Shown here piece by piece: positions 43,225 through 55,300 of a DNA stretch of 64,000 nucleotides. The notes beneath the pieces are model-generated. The model searched no databases. It was not told the DNA's origin and saw only the letters and a list, made by a program, of their open reading frames with translations. Within the stretch, counting starts at the first letter, position 1, and the number at the start of each line of letters is the position of its first letter. The position numbers and the translations under genes were made by a program. This DNA comes from Rostratula benghalensis (taxonomy: Eukaryota; Chordata; Aves; Charadriiformes; Rostratulidae), in NCBI GenBank assembly GCA_013399305.1, contig VXAI01000479.1, positions 244,674-308,673 on the forward strand, read 5' to 3'.

Positions 43225-43367
43225 ATGGGCTCGCCCCGCCGGGCCCTCGCCGGCCTCTACGGGCGGGGAACGGGCAGCGTGGAAGGGGCGGAGGAGGCGG
43301 AGAGCGCGGCCTGGGCCTCCCGGCCCGACCGGCGGAGCTACCTGCTGGGCATCCGGCCCCAGAACAG
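43225..43367 (+). CDS. ALPK3: ALPK3 exon 1
   Basis: 143 coding nt ending in phase 2 at a consensus donor (CAG|GTGAGC). It is rich in Gly, Ala, Arg and Glu and ends [12 protein letters not shown], which matches the human SYLLSVRPE segment. Confidence 0.9.
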
Positions 43368-46300
43368 GTGAGCGGGACGGGGACAGGGTGGGGACGGGGA
43401 CATTTCGGAGGCCGGCGGAGGGCCGGGGGGTCGGATGAGCTCTGCGGGGTTAGAGCGAGCTGGCAACGGCCCAAGCTTTACGGCAAATGCCCGGCCTGGA
43501 GGGACGAAGGTGGCGGCCCAGCTGGAAGCAGCATGGCCGCCTGGGCCTTTCCTTCCCCGGCCGGAGGTCTTCTCCAGGGTGGAAGTGCCAAGCGATGGCT
43601 TGGGGTTCTCCAGAGCAGCTCCTTGCCCCTCGCCTTCCCAGCGAAGGGCTGCGCTTTCCCGTGGTTTTTCCAGGGTAGGGGCTGTCAGCGTGTGCTCAGG
43701 CGATGGCCGAGCTGCGGGAGGCTGAGGGACACCGGCTCCTGTGCTTCTCCCCTCAAACCCGGGTGCTGCCCTGACCTTCCCGCCTTCGCTGCGGTGACAC
43801 CGCCTTTGTTATCGACACCAGGCTGCCAGCAAGGGCCCCGCTGCGCCCCTGCCTTATCTTATGGCCAAAAAGGTATTTCTACAATGTAGATAGGGGCCGA
43901 GTGGCAATGAGGGTGGCATTCCTGGGTCAGAAATGGCCGTAGGCAGGGGGGGGTCTGTGGTAAGAATAAGGCTTTGTTCCTACGGGAGGAGGTATGATAA
44001 ACATGTCAGCTGAGACTGGCTGGGGTTAGCACGTACAAAATAACAAGGCAAGGTGCCAGCGAAGGCGAAGGTGTCGGGGTGGGTGCTAGTCGTTGAAAAG
44101 AAAGCCTATAAATTGTTTTGAATTAGCTAGTGAGTGCTCTTCAGCCCGTAAGCCCCTCTTTCCTGGTGATGGTTTATAAGTAATCCATTTTCAGTGTGTC
44201 AGGGGTTGATGCCTCAAGGAATCAGAGGTTCGTAAAAAACGGATGCAGGAGCAAGAGAGATAAAAACGTGGCGCTGGGGGGGTCAGATGTTAAAAGGGGG
44301 AGGGTAATGCAGAGTTAAGTTGCCTTAGTTCAGTTCCCCTGTGCCTGCATCCCAGCCTGAGATCTACCTGCAGCCTCTCTGCCTTGCTCTGGCATCTTCA
44401 GTGCCAGCGAGTGCCCGTGGAGCGTCCACAACCGAGCTGTGACCTGAGACCGTACCGTGCAAAGGAAATCTGTAATCGAGTCCGATGACTCATTCTGCAG
44501 ATTAGAAATAGAGTCTTTCATAAATAAACCATCGAGGTGTTTGGATTGCCTGGAGCTTGACTTTTATTCCCCCGTGAGCGCGTTCAGATTGTTGCTTTAA
44601 TCAGCTAAACCATAAAGGAAGGTCCCTCAGTCCTGCAGGCAGTATCTCCATCGTCCCCACCGGTTTTCCCCAAGTCCCCAAAGTTTCCCTTAAAAGCCAC
44701 CGGGGAAGGCACAGAGTGGAGCAGTCAGCCTGGTGTCTTCTGCCCTGATCAATGCTGTGGCTCAGGCATGGTTAATCCAGCCCTTGTCTGCACAGATCTG
44801 AGTCCTGGAGCACCTTGGACTTTGTCAGGCTCGTGCTATGAGGGGGTGCACCCCAGCCTCTTGTCTGTGGGAGGCCAGTGCTTTTTGCAGGTAAAGGGGC
44901 ACTGTGCTGCCATGCCTAAATCAGCAGAGCATTGCATTTCAGGTTGGTTTTTTTTTTTTTTTACAACCCACTTACATACTCGCTCATCAAAGCAAGGTAA
45001 CTTCATTTTGCCTTGTGTTAACCTCAGTGGCTGCCCCTTCTGTTGTAAGAAGCAGTGAATAAGTAACCACTGAGCAGCAAAACTGACTTTTCCCTGTGTT
45101 TGTGACGTCTTCCAGTGTCTCTAATGAATTAGGGGGCAGTAATATAAAAGCCTTATTCCCTGCATGGCCCTGAGAGCACCTACAGGTGTTGGAAGACTTG
45201 AGCCAGGATGTGTGGAAATCACGGTGGTGTCTGATGCAGAGCAAGGGCTGGAATGAAGTGGGGGCTTTTGTCCTGTAATCCAGTAATGGATCTTAACAGT
45301 TCTGGAAAGCAGATGAGTGTAGGCAAGGAGACTTTCAGAAAGCAATTACGAGTTTAATTAAATCCAGGAACATCTGGAGAGCTTGCCTGGGAGAACTTGA
45401 AAAGCAAGATGAGTGACATGCCTAAGGGCAGATAACATTCAGCAGTTCTCTTCAAAGCAGAACCTATTTGACTTTGGTGGGTTTGGAGCGAAGAAAAGTA
45501 TGGGACAAGTGATGCAGACACAGAATTGCAGCGGGGAGGCTGCTGTGGTGATCAAAAAGCAAAAGTGGGTATTCTGATGCAAAGAAAGTGTGGGTTTTTT
45601 CTTTTTTCAGGCCTCTCTGTTGCTGCCTTTGTATGTATTTGTAGAATGTATTTCCCTGCTGTCCCATTCTGAAGGCAGGAGGAAGCATAGTGACAGGGCA
45701 GAGGCACTTACAGGCCTGGGAATACCTTTATGAAAAGGAACTGGTGTTTGGAATTGCTGCTTCTGGGGAGGCTCATGAAGATCTTTCACCCATGAGCTGG
45801 CACTCATGAACCATGTAGAGAGTAGTCTGTGAGGTCTTACTTGGTCTCCATGATCCTAGAGGAAGTAAGAGGTGGTGTGTAAATTGAAGGGTACTAATTT
45901 GGAAACCAGTATGTGTTTGTATTCTGGTTTTTAACTTGTAGATTTTTGTCAGAGATAGGGCTGCAGGGGCCAAAAGAAGAAAGGTGTTGAAAATGGCTGC
46001 AGAGAGAACATCACCCTAAAAAGGTTATTCCAGATATTTACTTCTTGTGCCTTTAGGAGTTGGTCTTTGAGAAGAATCTTCCCTGTGAGCAGCCAGCTCA
46101 GTGACAAGAGATTACTGGTTTTCCTTTGCCCATCTTCTAACATATACCTGATAAGGGATGGTGTGAGGAGCAGTTTATGGTCGTGGTACTTGCCTTCTGC
46201 CCTGGCAGCTGACAGGACTTATTTTGGGATAGGTGGTGGGATTTTTTTTATATTTTTTAAAAACCAAACCTCTTATGTCCCAAAGCACTTGAGTATAGTT

Positions 46301-49300
46301 ACTTCACAAAGTGAGAGGAGAATCTGTCAGTGTCATCCACAGTCACCCTTGGTTGCATTCACGGGCCATGACTTCAAGCTGTTTCTCTGGGCATCCTTTT
46401 TGTCAGAACGAGCCGATTCTGGAGAATTTCATCAGCAGAGAGATGCAGTTTTATGTGAAATCTTACGGCTGAGTCCTGGGTCCTGGGTGAACTCCTCTGT
46501 TAGAAGCAGACCAGCACCATGCAGATGTCTGCTCCTGGCTCTCATTACAGCCTTGCCTCCTTGCTTAAATATCTTTCTGCCGTCACAGCTTCATCATACG
46601 CCGGTATTTTTAGAGTATAGGGACACTGCCTCTGAGCTTTTCTTGGACGGCCGTCTCGGGTCGTGGTGGCAGATGAGCTCAGGAGAGTGCTTTGCCACCT
46701 GGCTTTTCTGGCTAGAAACCATTCCCAATCTTGTACCTCTTGCTTTGCACATAATATCAAATGAAGGTGAAAGATCTGTTGCTATAATAAAGTGAGCTGA
46801 AAACACAGGAGAGCTTAGTTCCTGAAAAGCTTTCCGAGTTCAGAGGAGTTCCCTCTCCAGCAGCTGGGCCCCTGTAAACTCCTTATGGGACCTTGCTTTC
46901 TGCAACAAGTGGTGTAAAAACCATCTGTGGCACCTGGAGGATTTCAGTGTATCCGTCTCGTTGGTCACAAGCATCCCAAACTCTGAAGGCCAATGCAGCC
47001 CAGAAGGCCAGTCACATCCTGGGCTGCATCAGAAGAAGTGTTGCCAGCAGATCCAGAGAGGTGATTCTGCCACTTTGCTCTGCTCTGGTGAGACCCCACC
47101 TGGAGTCCTGTGTCCAGGTCTGGAGCCCTGCAGATAGGAAGGACAGGGACCTGATGGAGCAGGTCCAGAGGAGGGCCACCAAGGTGATCAGGGGGTTGGA
47201 GCACCTCTGCTCCAAGGACAGGCTGAGGGAGCTGGGGTTGTTCAGCCTGGAGAAGAGGAGGCTCTGGGGAGACCTTAGAGCAGCCTCCAGTACCTGAAGG
47301 GGCTACAGGAAGCCTGGGGAGGGTCTGTTTCCAAAGGTCTGCAGTGACAGGATGAGGGGCAATGGCTTCAAGCTGGAGAAGAGCAGCTTTAGACTGGACA
47401 TTAGGAACAGGTTCTTTACTCTGAGGGTGGTGGAGCACTGGAAGAGGTTGCCCAGGGAGGTGGTTGAGCCCCTTCCCTGGAGATGTTCAAGGGGAGGCTC
47501 GAGGAGGCCCTGGGCAACCTGGTCTGGTTGGGGGTGTCCCTGCTGACTGTGGGGAGGGGGGACTGGATGACCTTTGGAGGTCCCTTCTGGCCTGGACCAT
47601 TCCATGATTCTGTGAAAGGAGGGACACCCAGCACCCACTCAAAAGGCAAAAGTGAAGGCACTGATGGGTTCATCTCGTGTCTCTGGACAGAGTATCTTTT
47701 CCCTGTTGGTACAACTGTCCACCCAGCGGTGCCTTGTTTGAGCGGGGCACCTCACTGGTTGTGCACAGTGAGTAATGATCCAAAACTGCAGTTTTCAGCC
47801 CCCTTTCTAAAGTCTCCTGCCCATGTCCCTTAGAAAGTCAGGAGGAGCTGAGTGTAGGCTGATGAGATGATAACCTAGGCTGGAAGATCAAGATGTGGAG
47901 CTGGACAGACAGTGCCCCTCAGGACCACTGTTGAAATACAGAATATATCACATCTGTGAATTTTGCTGCTTGTAAATGGGGACATTTCCTGGGCCTGGGG
48001 ATCCCAGCTGATGATGCAGAGGGGGGTGAGTGTGGTCTCCTCTGGACCAGGCACCTCTCGTGGCACAGCAGAGGCCGTTTCCTAGAGGTGGAATCCAAAT
48101 GGCTCTATCCTCACCCTGTTTCAACAGAGGGGAGGAAGGTCTGGGGTGAATGAGGCTCAGCCTCACACCTGGCAGCGTCACCTGGACCCAGAAGAGGAAG
48201 GCAGGATGAAGAGAAGGCTCAGAACAGCAGCTGCATTTTTCACCCTGCTGCTGTTCTAACCCGCAGTCACAAAAATCTTCTACGCGCAATGAATTACCTG
48301 GAGGTTGTCCACCTCCCCAGGTACCTCCTTGTCTAATATTATGGGCTTTTTATTTTGCTTTCTTTTGTCATTTCTCACACCTTGATGTCTTTCAGCTCGC
48401 TGCCAGTTTAATTTGGACCACAGAGGCAGCAATAATTCAGATTTAAAACGCAGATCTGAGCCACCTTCATTCAGAGTGTTACAGAGGCTGGTGCAGGAAC
48501 TTGTAACTTAATTTATTGTTTTCCACCTTCCTTGCTAATGAAATCTATCTCAAATGTTACATGAGAGACTGTGTTTGTCTGGGCTCCAAGTTAATTACCT
48601 GCAGGGGGGGAAAAAAACCCAAAAAACATATTTCTCCAGCTCTGACATGAATTTGTTCCTCCGTGACCTTGACAAGCAGAGACTCAATACATTGGTTTTC
48701 CAGTCTGTAAAATGACAACGGTGTCTCGTGCAGCTCCACAGCACTCACCACAGCTGCTGTATCGTGGAGTTGCTGATAATTAGTGCCGTGGTGTATGGAA
48801 GACAAACACACCCGCTCTGCCTGTGCGTGAAAACGCTTGATAAGGAGCCTTAAGCACAAGCAGATGTACGTGAAAGCTGCCTTGTTGGCTCTCCCTTGGT
48901 GAAAATGGTTGGCTTCTGGCAGCTGAGGAGATGTTCAGAGAGGCTTGTCTTTGTCTCCAGCGGTAGTTTTAGCCTCGCAGGCGGAGAAGTTCATGTGAAA
49001 TCTTAGACTTGGAAGTCTGCATGTGCAAAACATGCCCAATAATGTCACGGGTCACAGCACCAGCGAGAGGGAGTGTCTGGGGGGAATGGCCAGGGTCCAT
49101 CCCTCTGTCCCGCTCCTGGGGTGGGAGGGCTGCCCTCTTCTCCGTGGGCTTTTTTCTGAGGAGCTTTTCTGCCATGTTCTTCCTGCTGAAACATCTCGGA
49201 GGTCTCGTGTTTGCTGTCGTTGGCACGTTAAGCTGTTAGTCTGCTGCATGGGGCAGCTTGCGTGGCTCAGTTCTGCTGTGGAAGAGCACTGAAGGGCACC

Positions 49301-52300
49301 TGTGACTGCTGCAGGCCAAATCCACATACCTGTGAGGGTGGAGCCCCTGTGAAGCCTATTTCAGGGCATCCTGCGCTGTTGTTGGTTTCCCTAGGAGGAC
49401 GTGAGCTGGAAGAAATCACAGAAATCATAGAAAGGCAAGGTTGGAAAGGACCTACAAGATGATCTGGCTCGTATATGCATGTCAGGGCTCAGGGTTTCAT
49501 AGAATCATAGAAATCATAGAAACACAGGCTTGGAAAGGACCCACAAGACCATTTAGTCCAACTGTCCTGTCCTCCTGTCACCAGTTCTACCCACTGAGCT
49601 CCTAAATTGTGTCTCATAGAAACTCCTCCAGAGGCTTCTTGAACACCACCAGGGATGGTGGCTCCACCACCTCCCTGGGCAGACCATTCCAGTGCCTGAC
49701 CACTCTTGGAAAGAAAAAGCTTTTCCTGACATCTAATCTAAATCTCCCCTGGGGCAACCTGGGGAGAAGGATTTATTTATCTGAGGAAGAAGAAATACAG
49801 AAAGAGGAGAGTTTAGTGCAGCGATTGCCTGAGAGAGGGTGTAGAAAAGGTGCTGGATTTAAAATCTGTGTTTTTTCAAGCCGTTGATCTGTCACTGCTG
49901 GTGGGGTGATGTACCAGCCTAGGCCATCAACTTGAGCAATGTTTTTGGTCATTAAAAAGTGAGTGGTGTTGACAGTTCGGCCTCCTGCCCTTGCAGCAAG
50001 ACTGAAATTTGGTGAGCTCTTGTGAAATGGGGAAGACTGCCTTCACTTCTGCAAAAGGTTAAGAGCAGGTGAAGCGCTGAAACCTTAACGTAGATGATAA
50101 ATGTCCAGAGGAGTTGGAAGGCCTCTGAGGGAAGCAGAATTGAAAGAAGACCTGAGGCTGGTAGAAGGTACATTGTAGAGGGGTATAATGCTCAACCTGG
50201 ATTCAAACCTGTATTTTAGGACTTGCTTTTAACGAGCTGTGCTGCCCTCTCAGAGGTGTGAGACACCTGAGAAGGCTTCCTCCCACCCATGCTCTACATG
50301 CCTGCAGCAGGTCTCTGAGGTCTTCTGGAGAAGAGAGAAACCAGTCCCTTTAGACCCTGATTCTCCTGCTCTAGATGTGCTCCTCGGGGGTAAGAGAAGC
50401 ATTTTTGCCTTCATCCAGTAACTCCAGTGGCCTCAGGCTTGCCCAGGGGAGACACATCCACTGCCAGTGCCGCGTTTCCTTAGCAGTGTCCTCTGCTGTC
50501 TGCACTAAGAAGTCCCTGGAGAGCTGGGAGGCACTGACAGTCCAGTCCCAAAGTGTATCAGACTGGGCATACTGGGGTCTTTGTGGTGCTTTGCTCAGGA
50601 GTCCCACCTTTTTGAGTGGGTGGGTTTGGGGCAGAGCTGGATGGAGTCGTGCCGCTCGGTGCGGGTGAGCTGTGGGTGCCTATGCTGGCATTCTCCAGCA
50701 AGTGTTTTAAGATCTCCCCTGCTGGCTCCTCAAGCCAAAGATCTCCCCTGCTGGCTCCTCAGACCCTTAGTATTCCCAGGGGGCTAAAAGGACATTTTTT
50801 TTTTTCCCATGGTGCTGGGATGCAAAATGTCTTGGGGGTGGGAAAGCTGGTGGGTGAGAGTCTCTAAGTTGTGTTTGAGCCAGCCAGAGGTAGCTGGGGG
50901 TACCCAGAGCAGAGGGACACAGGCTGTGGGTGCTGCTCCCCTTGAGTTCACCCCCTCAGGAGGTCAGGGCAGGGTGAGAGCAGCTGGAGGTGTGTTTGGA
51001 GCTCTCTAAGCTGGGAGATGAGGGCAAGGTCATGTGCTGGCCAGTAAGGCAGGCCTTGCAGTGCTGGAAAGGACCTGGGGTTCAAAGGGATGCCCCAGGA
51101 GGTGGGGCAGAGCTGGAAAGACAAAGTTCCTCTGGATGGCTTCTCCCATGGGCCAGCACAGCTCATGCAAGGTGGATCAGGTGGCTGATCCTCAGCCTGA
51201 TATGGTTAGTGTTTGATTATTTTTTTTTTTTCCCAGCTGGGTAATGCCTGCCCTGCTCATCCTCTGGCTGCGTGAACAGCACTTGGCACTGGGAAGAGAT
51301 GAGGATCGTGTGGCTGGGGGTGGAGGGGGTGAGGCTGCTGCCAGAAGGGCATGTTTGTTGGGTTAAAGCTACTCCTGAGGGGCTGCCTAAAACTTCTGTC
51401 TTTGCTCTCCTGATCTGAAGGAGAGGAGTCAGTGAGCTCCTCAGAGTGCTGGTTTGTTTGGTTGTTTGTTTTTTTTTCCCCAGTGAAAATGTGAAATTAC
51501 TTGTGTTAAGTGTCAGACCTTCAGGTTAAACTACTTTTTGTACTTATTATTTGGGTAGAGGTTCTGACTCTGCAGGTTGAAATGCTATATGGTTGGCAGG
51601 AGTGGATTTTTAAAGACCCTCTATGGTCCTTTTTGGGGCAAGGCCTGAAGTCCCACTTGGGACTAGGATTCACGCAGAGCCCGGATGTTGTCATTTGGGT
51701 GTGAGACCCAAAGAGGTGAAGCTTTCTTGGTTCTTTCATGCTGTCTTCTGTAGCATCATCTGAGATCATTGAGTCCAGCCACACACACGCAAACCCCTAC
51801 AATCTCAGCCACTGGAGCGTGCCCTGCAGTGCCACATCTACACCTTTCTCCAGCACCTCCAGGGATGGGGACTCCACCTCCCTGGGCAGGCTGTTCCAGT
51901 GCCTGACCACTCTCCCAGTAAAGCCAGTCTTCCCAATATCCAGTCTAAACCTCCCCTGCCACAGCTTCAGACCATCTCCTCTGCTCCTGGCGTTGTTCCC
52001 TTGGGAGAAGAGCCCAGCACCCACTTCTCTACACCCTCCTTTCAGGCAGCTGCAGAGGGCAATGAGGTCTCCCCTCAGTCTCCTCTTCTCCAAACTCAAC
52101 CTGCCCAGTTCCCTCAGCCTCTCCTCACAGGACTTCTTCTCCAGACCCCTCACCAGCTTGGTAGCTCTCCTCTGGACACGCTCCAGCACCATCATGTCCT
52201 CCTTGTAGTGATGGGCCCAGAACTGAAGACAGCACTTGAGGTGAGGCCTCACCAGTGCCCAGCACAGAGGCACCATCACTTCTCTGCTCCTGCTGTCTAT

Positions 52301-55300
52301 ACTAGTCCTGATACAAGCCAGGATGCTGTTGGCCTCCTTGGCCACCTGGGCACCCTGCTGGCTCATGTTCAGCCCCTTGTCAACCAGAACCCCCAGGTCC
52401 TTTTCTGCCAGGCAGCTCCAGCCTGCAAGGGACCACTGCCACAATATGGCAGTGTGGCCTTTTGGCCGACACATCAGTCCCTGAAGACACTGGGAGAACT
52501 GGTGGCCACTGGTAAGTAGCTCATCTGGGTGTACCTTGTGTAGGACTTGGGTGTTCAGTTTTCTTCCCAACCTGAATTGTTTAATGTTACAATATGTTCA
52601 TGCAAAAAAAAAAAAAAGCGAAACCTGTAGCTTTTTTGTAAAGTCTACTTTTTTTTATTTTTGTTTAATTTTTTTTTTTTGTGGTTTGGCTGGCAAGTGG
52701 CCTACAGTGACCGGAGAGTTTTTTGGCTTCTCCCAAGAGCCGTCCCCTGGAAGCAGAGAGGGTGGCCAGCCCAGGCCACCCCGGGGGCCAGCAGAGGAGC
52801 GGGCTTGCAGCAGCCTGTGGCCGGGTGGAACTGCCTGCTTTGAGCACGACGCTGGGGACGGTTGCATGGAAGGCTCAGGTGCTGCTTCTTGGATACCTCC
52901 TCCTATCCATGTCCTCACCCTTCTCCTCGGAGGGGGCTTCACGACCGTTCTCGTTTTTACAGCCTTTGGTTTCAGCTGACAAAATGTGGCTTGCTCGTCC
53001 TGGCAGCCGGCCTGAGCGAGGCGGCTCTACCTTCTCTTAACAGGAACTCTGACCTGTGCAAAACGACTCAGCATTAATACCTCTCCGTAATGGTTTGTTT
53101 ATTTCAGCTCCTCTCCCTGCTTTCCCCCCCTCTCATGGTTTTTGTGCTGTTTTTCGCTTAGCTTCTCGAGCAGCAGATTCTCTCCCTCCGGTTTAGGAAG
53201 GTAAAAACTACGATGCATTAAACAGCTCTGACCAAACACCTGGCTGAACCTGACTGCACACGATTAATCTGTAATGCTTCGGTACTAATTAATTAAGTAG
53301 AGAGCCCTGGAGTGATCTAACGGCCTCACGCTGCATGATTGGGTGGCTGGTACTTGCTTGAGCTTCAGGCAGCGAGGTGAATGCTCATCGTACTGAGGTG
53401 CAAGAAATAGTCCTCTTCCTTAGCCAAGGATGGGTGTTCAGCTACTTCTTGTTATTAAAGTGAGACTTCCATACAGAGACATTAAAAAAAAAAAAAATCA
53501 GATGTGCCTACCTACCTGTTTCTAATTCCAAAGAATAAATTTTCACCGTCACCACCACCCCTTGCCATCCATCCTGTGCTTTCTTGTGAAGCTCCTTTAA
53601 ACTCTGCCAGAAGCAAGGAGAGGAATGACTGGGGGAAGGAAAGGCCTCTCCCACCCCTGTACTGCAAAATTGCTAAACAAAAAAAAAAAAAAAAACAAAC
53701 CCCAAACCAAAAGAGGAATCCACATCTCAAATCTCCTTTCCCTGCAGGACTGCTTTTGTATGGAAATCCCTCTTTAATGTAAAAAGGCTACTGAATCGCC
53801 AGTGTCCTCTTCCAAAGCTCCAGGGCTTTTTCTGCAGCCAAGATGCAGCTTCAGGAAGGCCCCCCCCCGGGAGGAAGAGCAGAGGGGCTGCCCGCTGTGT
53901 CTCAAGGTTGCTGGAATGTGGTTGCACTTGGTTTGGAGACCAGTTTGAATTGGGCAAGTCCCATTTGCAGCTGGAGCGAGTCAGCTGAGAGCCCCACAGC
54001 GCTGCAGTCTCTGTGCACCCCCCTCCCTGCACCTAATACAGTGGTTTCTTTGGTCTAATAAATACAGTGGTTTCTTTGAAAGGTTAAATAGACCTTCCAG
54101 GGTCTCTCCCTGGATCCATCTGCCCTGCCCGTGGAGCCCCCCAGCTTGTGGGGACCCCCGCCTTCCCCAAACCATTCAGTAGCCTTTGCCGAATTTCACC
54201 TGACACTGGGATTTGCACTGAATGGGACCAGACTTATTCCTGGTGCTGCCTGCTGGGATGGTACTGGGATTAAACTTGGTCCCGAGTGTCACCGTGTGTG
54301 TGTGTGCATCACTTGGTTTGGGGGTTTTGGGGTGGGGGTTTTTTTGGTTGATTTTTATTTAAGGTGGATGCTGATCCCGTTGCTCTCCTGCCGGGGTATG
54401 AACTGTTCACTGATGCTTGGGAAGTGCCTTAATGTGGATCTCAAAGGCATTTACTGGTCCAGGGCTAGGGATCTGTATTGAAGGGGCCATCAGAACCCCA
54501 CCAGTAACTGCCTTGGTAGTGGATTGTCTGCCTTGCTCTTTGGAAATGGGATTTTTGGTGTGTTTTGGTTTGTTTGTTTTTTTTAAATCTGGGTTGGTGT
54601 ATGGAAAGGTTTCTCCGTTTTGAAACGGCTGCTGGCTCCCACAGCCCTTTCCTGCCCCGGTAGCTGCGTCAAGAATTGCTTGCTGGGACCAGTTTCCTGG
54701 GAACTATTGATTTCCACAAAAAAAAAAAAAAGTCTGAGCTGTGGCATCTGTGGGTTGTTTTTTATCCCATCCCACACGTGTGTTTGGATAAAGATGGTGC
54801 TTGCAACCCTTGGTCAGTAGATGAGCCCTAGCTGCCTCTCCCCCACTCCCTTTCCCAACACAAACTGGGAGCTGGGGGGGAGGCTCCTGCTGGCATCCCA
54901 GTTGCTGGCTGCTCAGGGATTCACCTCCCTGCATCTCTCACAAACCCGTTCTAGCAAGAATCCAGAGTGAAAGTGATAAAACTGTGGCCTCCAGGTAAGT
55001 TTTCTGGGTGGATGCTGTGGCTGGAGCTCTCCTGGCACCTTCAGCTGCACCTGGGGTTTGGTCCCTGCTGCGGAGCCTCTCGGTGCACCTGATCTTGCTG
55101 GGGTCATGCTAAATGTGGTTTGGATTTTTTTGGGGGTGTTTTGGTTGTTGTTTTTTTCCTTCCCCTGAGCAAGTCTGCTTCCTCAGCATGAGTAGCAGCA
55201 GTACCAGCATCCTGCCTGCAAGCTGGGGGGCTGCTTGGGAGGCCGGGTCCTCCCCCGTGGAACCCTCACCACGTGCTGTGAGCCCTTCTGCTCGTGGTGG

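Larger units (their letters stand above)
42840..43470. promoter_or_regulatory. CpG-rich promoter region and exon 1 of ALPK3
   Basis: Very high G+C with dense CG dinucleotides, for example around 43080-43130 and 43170-43260, in contrast to the flanks. It covers the TATA box, 5' UTR, exon 1 and the start of intron 1. Confidence 0.75.
43368..54958 (+). other. ALPK3 intron 1, 11.6 kb
   Basis: A long first intron with CR1 copies and T-rich runs (44945-44962, 50798-50806, 51219-51230, 52667-52680). It includes a 242-codon open frame (46067-46795) of unknown meaning. No other exon recognised. Confidence 0.8.

Noticed and set aside
42504..43226. 240-codon minus-strand open frame antisense to the ALPK3 promoter
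   Set aside because: Pro/Arg/Ala-rich shadow of GC-rich repeat DNA; no similarity recognised.
54955..54994. ALPK3 exon 2 starting at the first AG (after 54954)
   Set aside because: With the phase left by exon 1 this reads into a TGA; starting at 54959 keeps the frame open.
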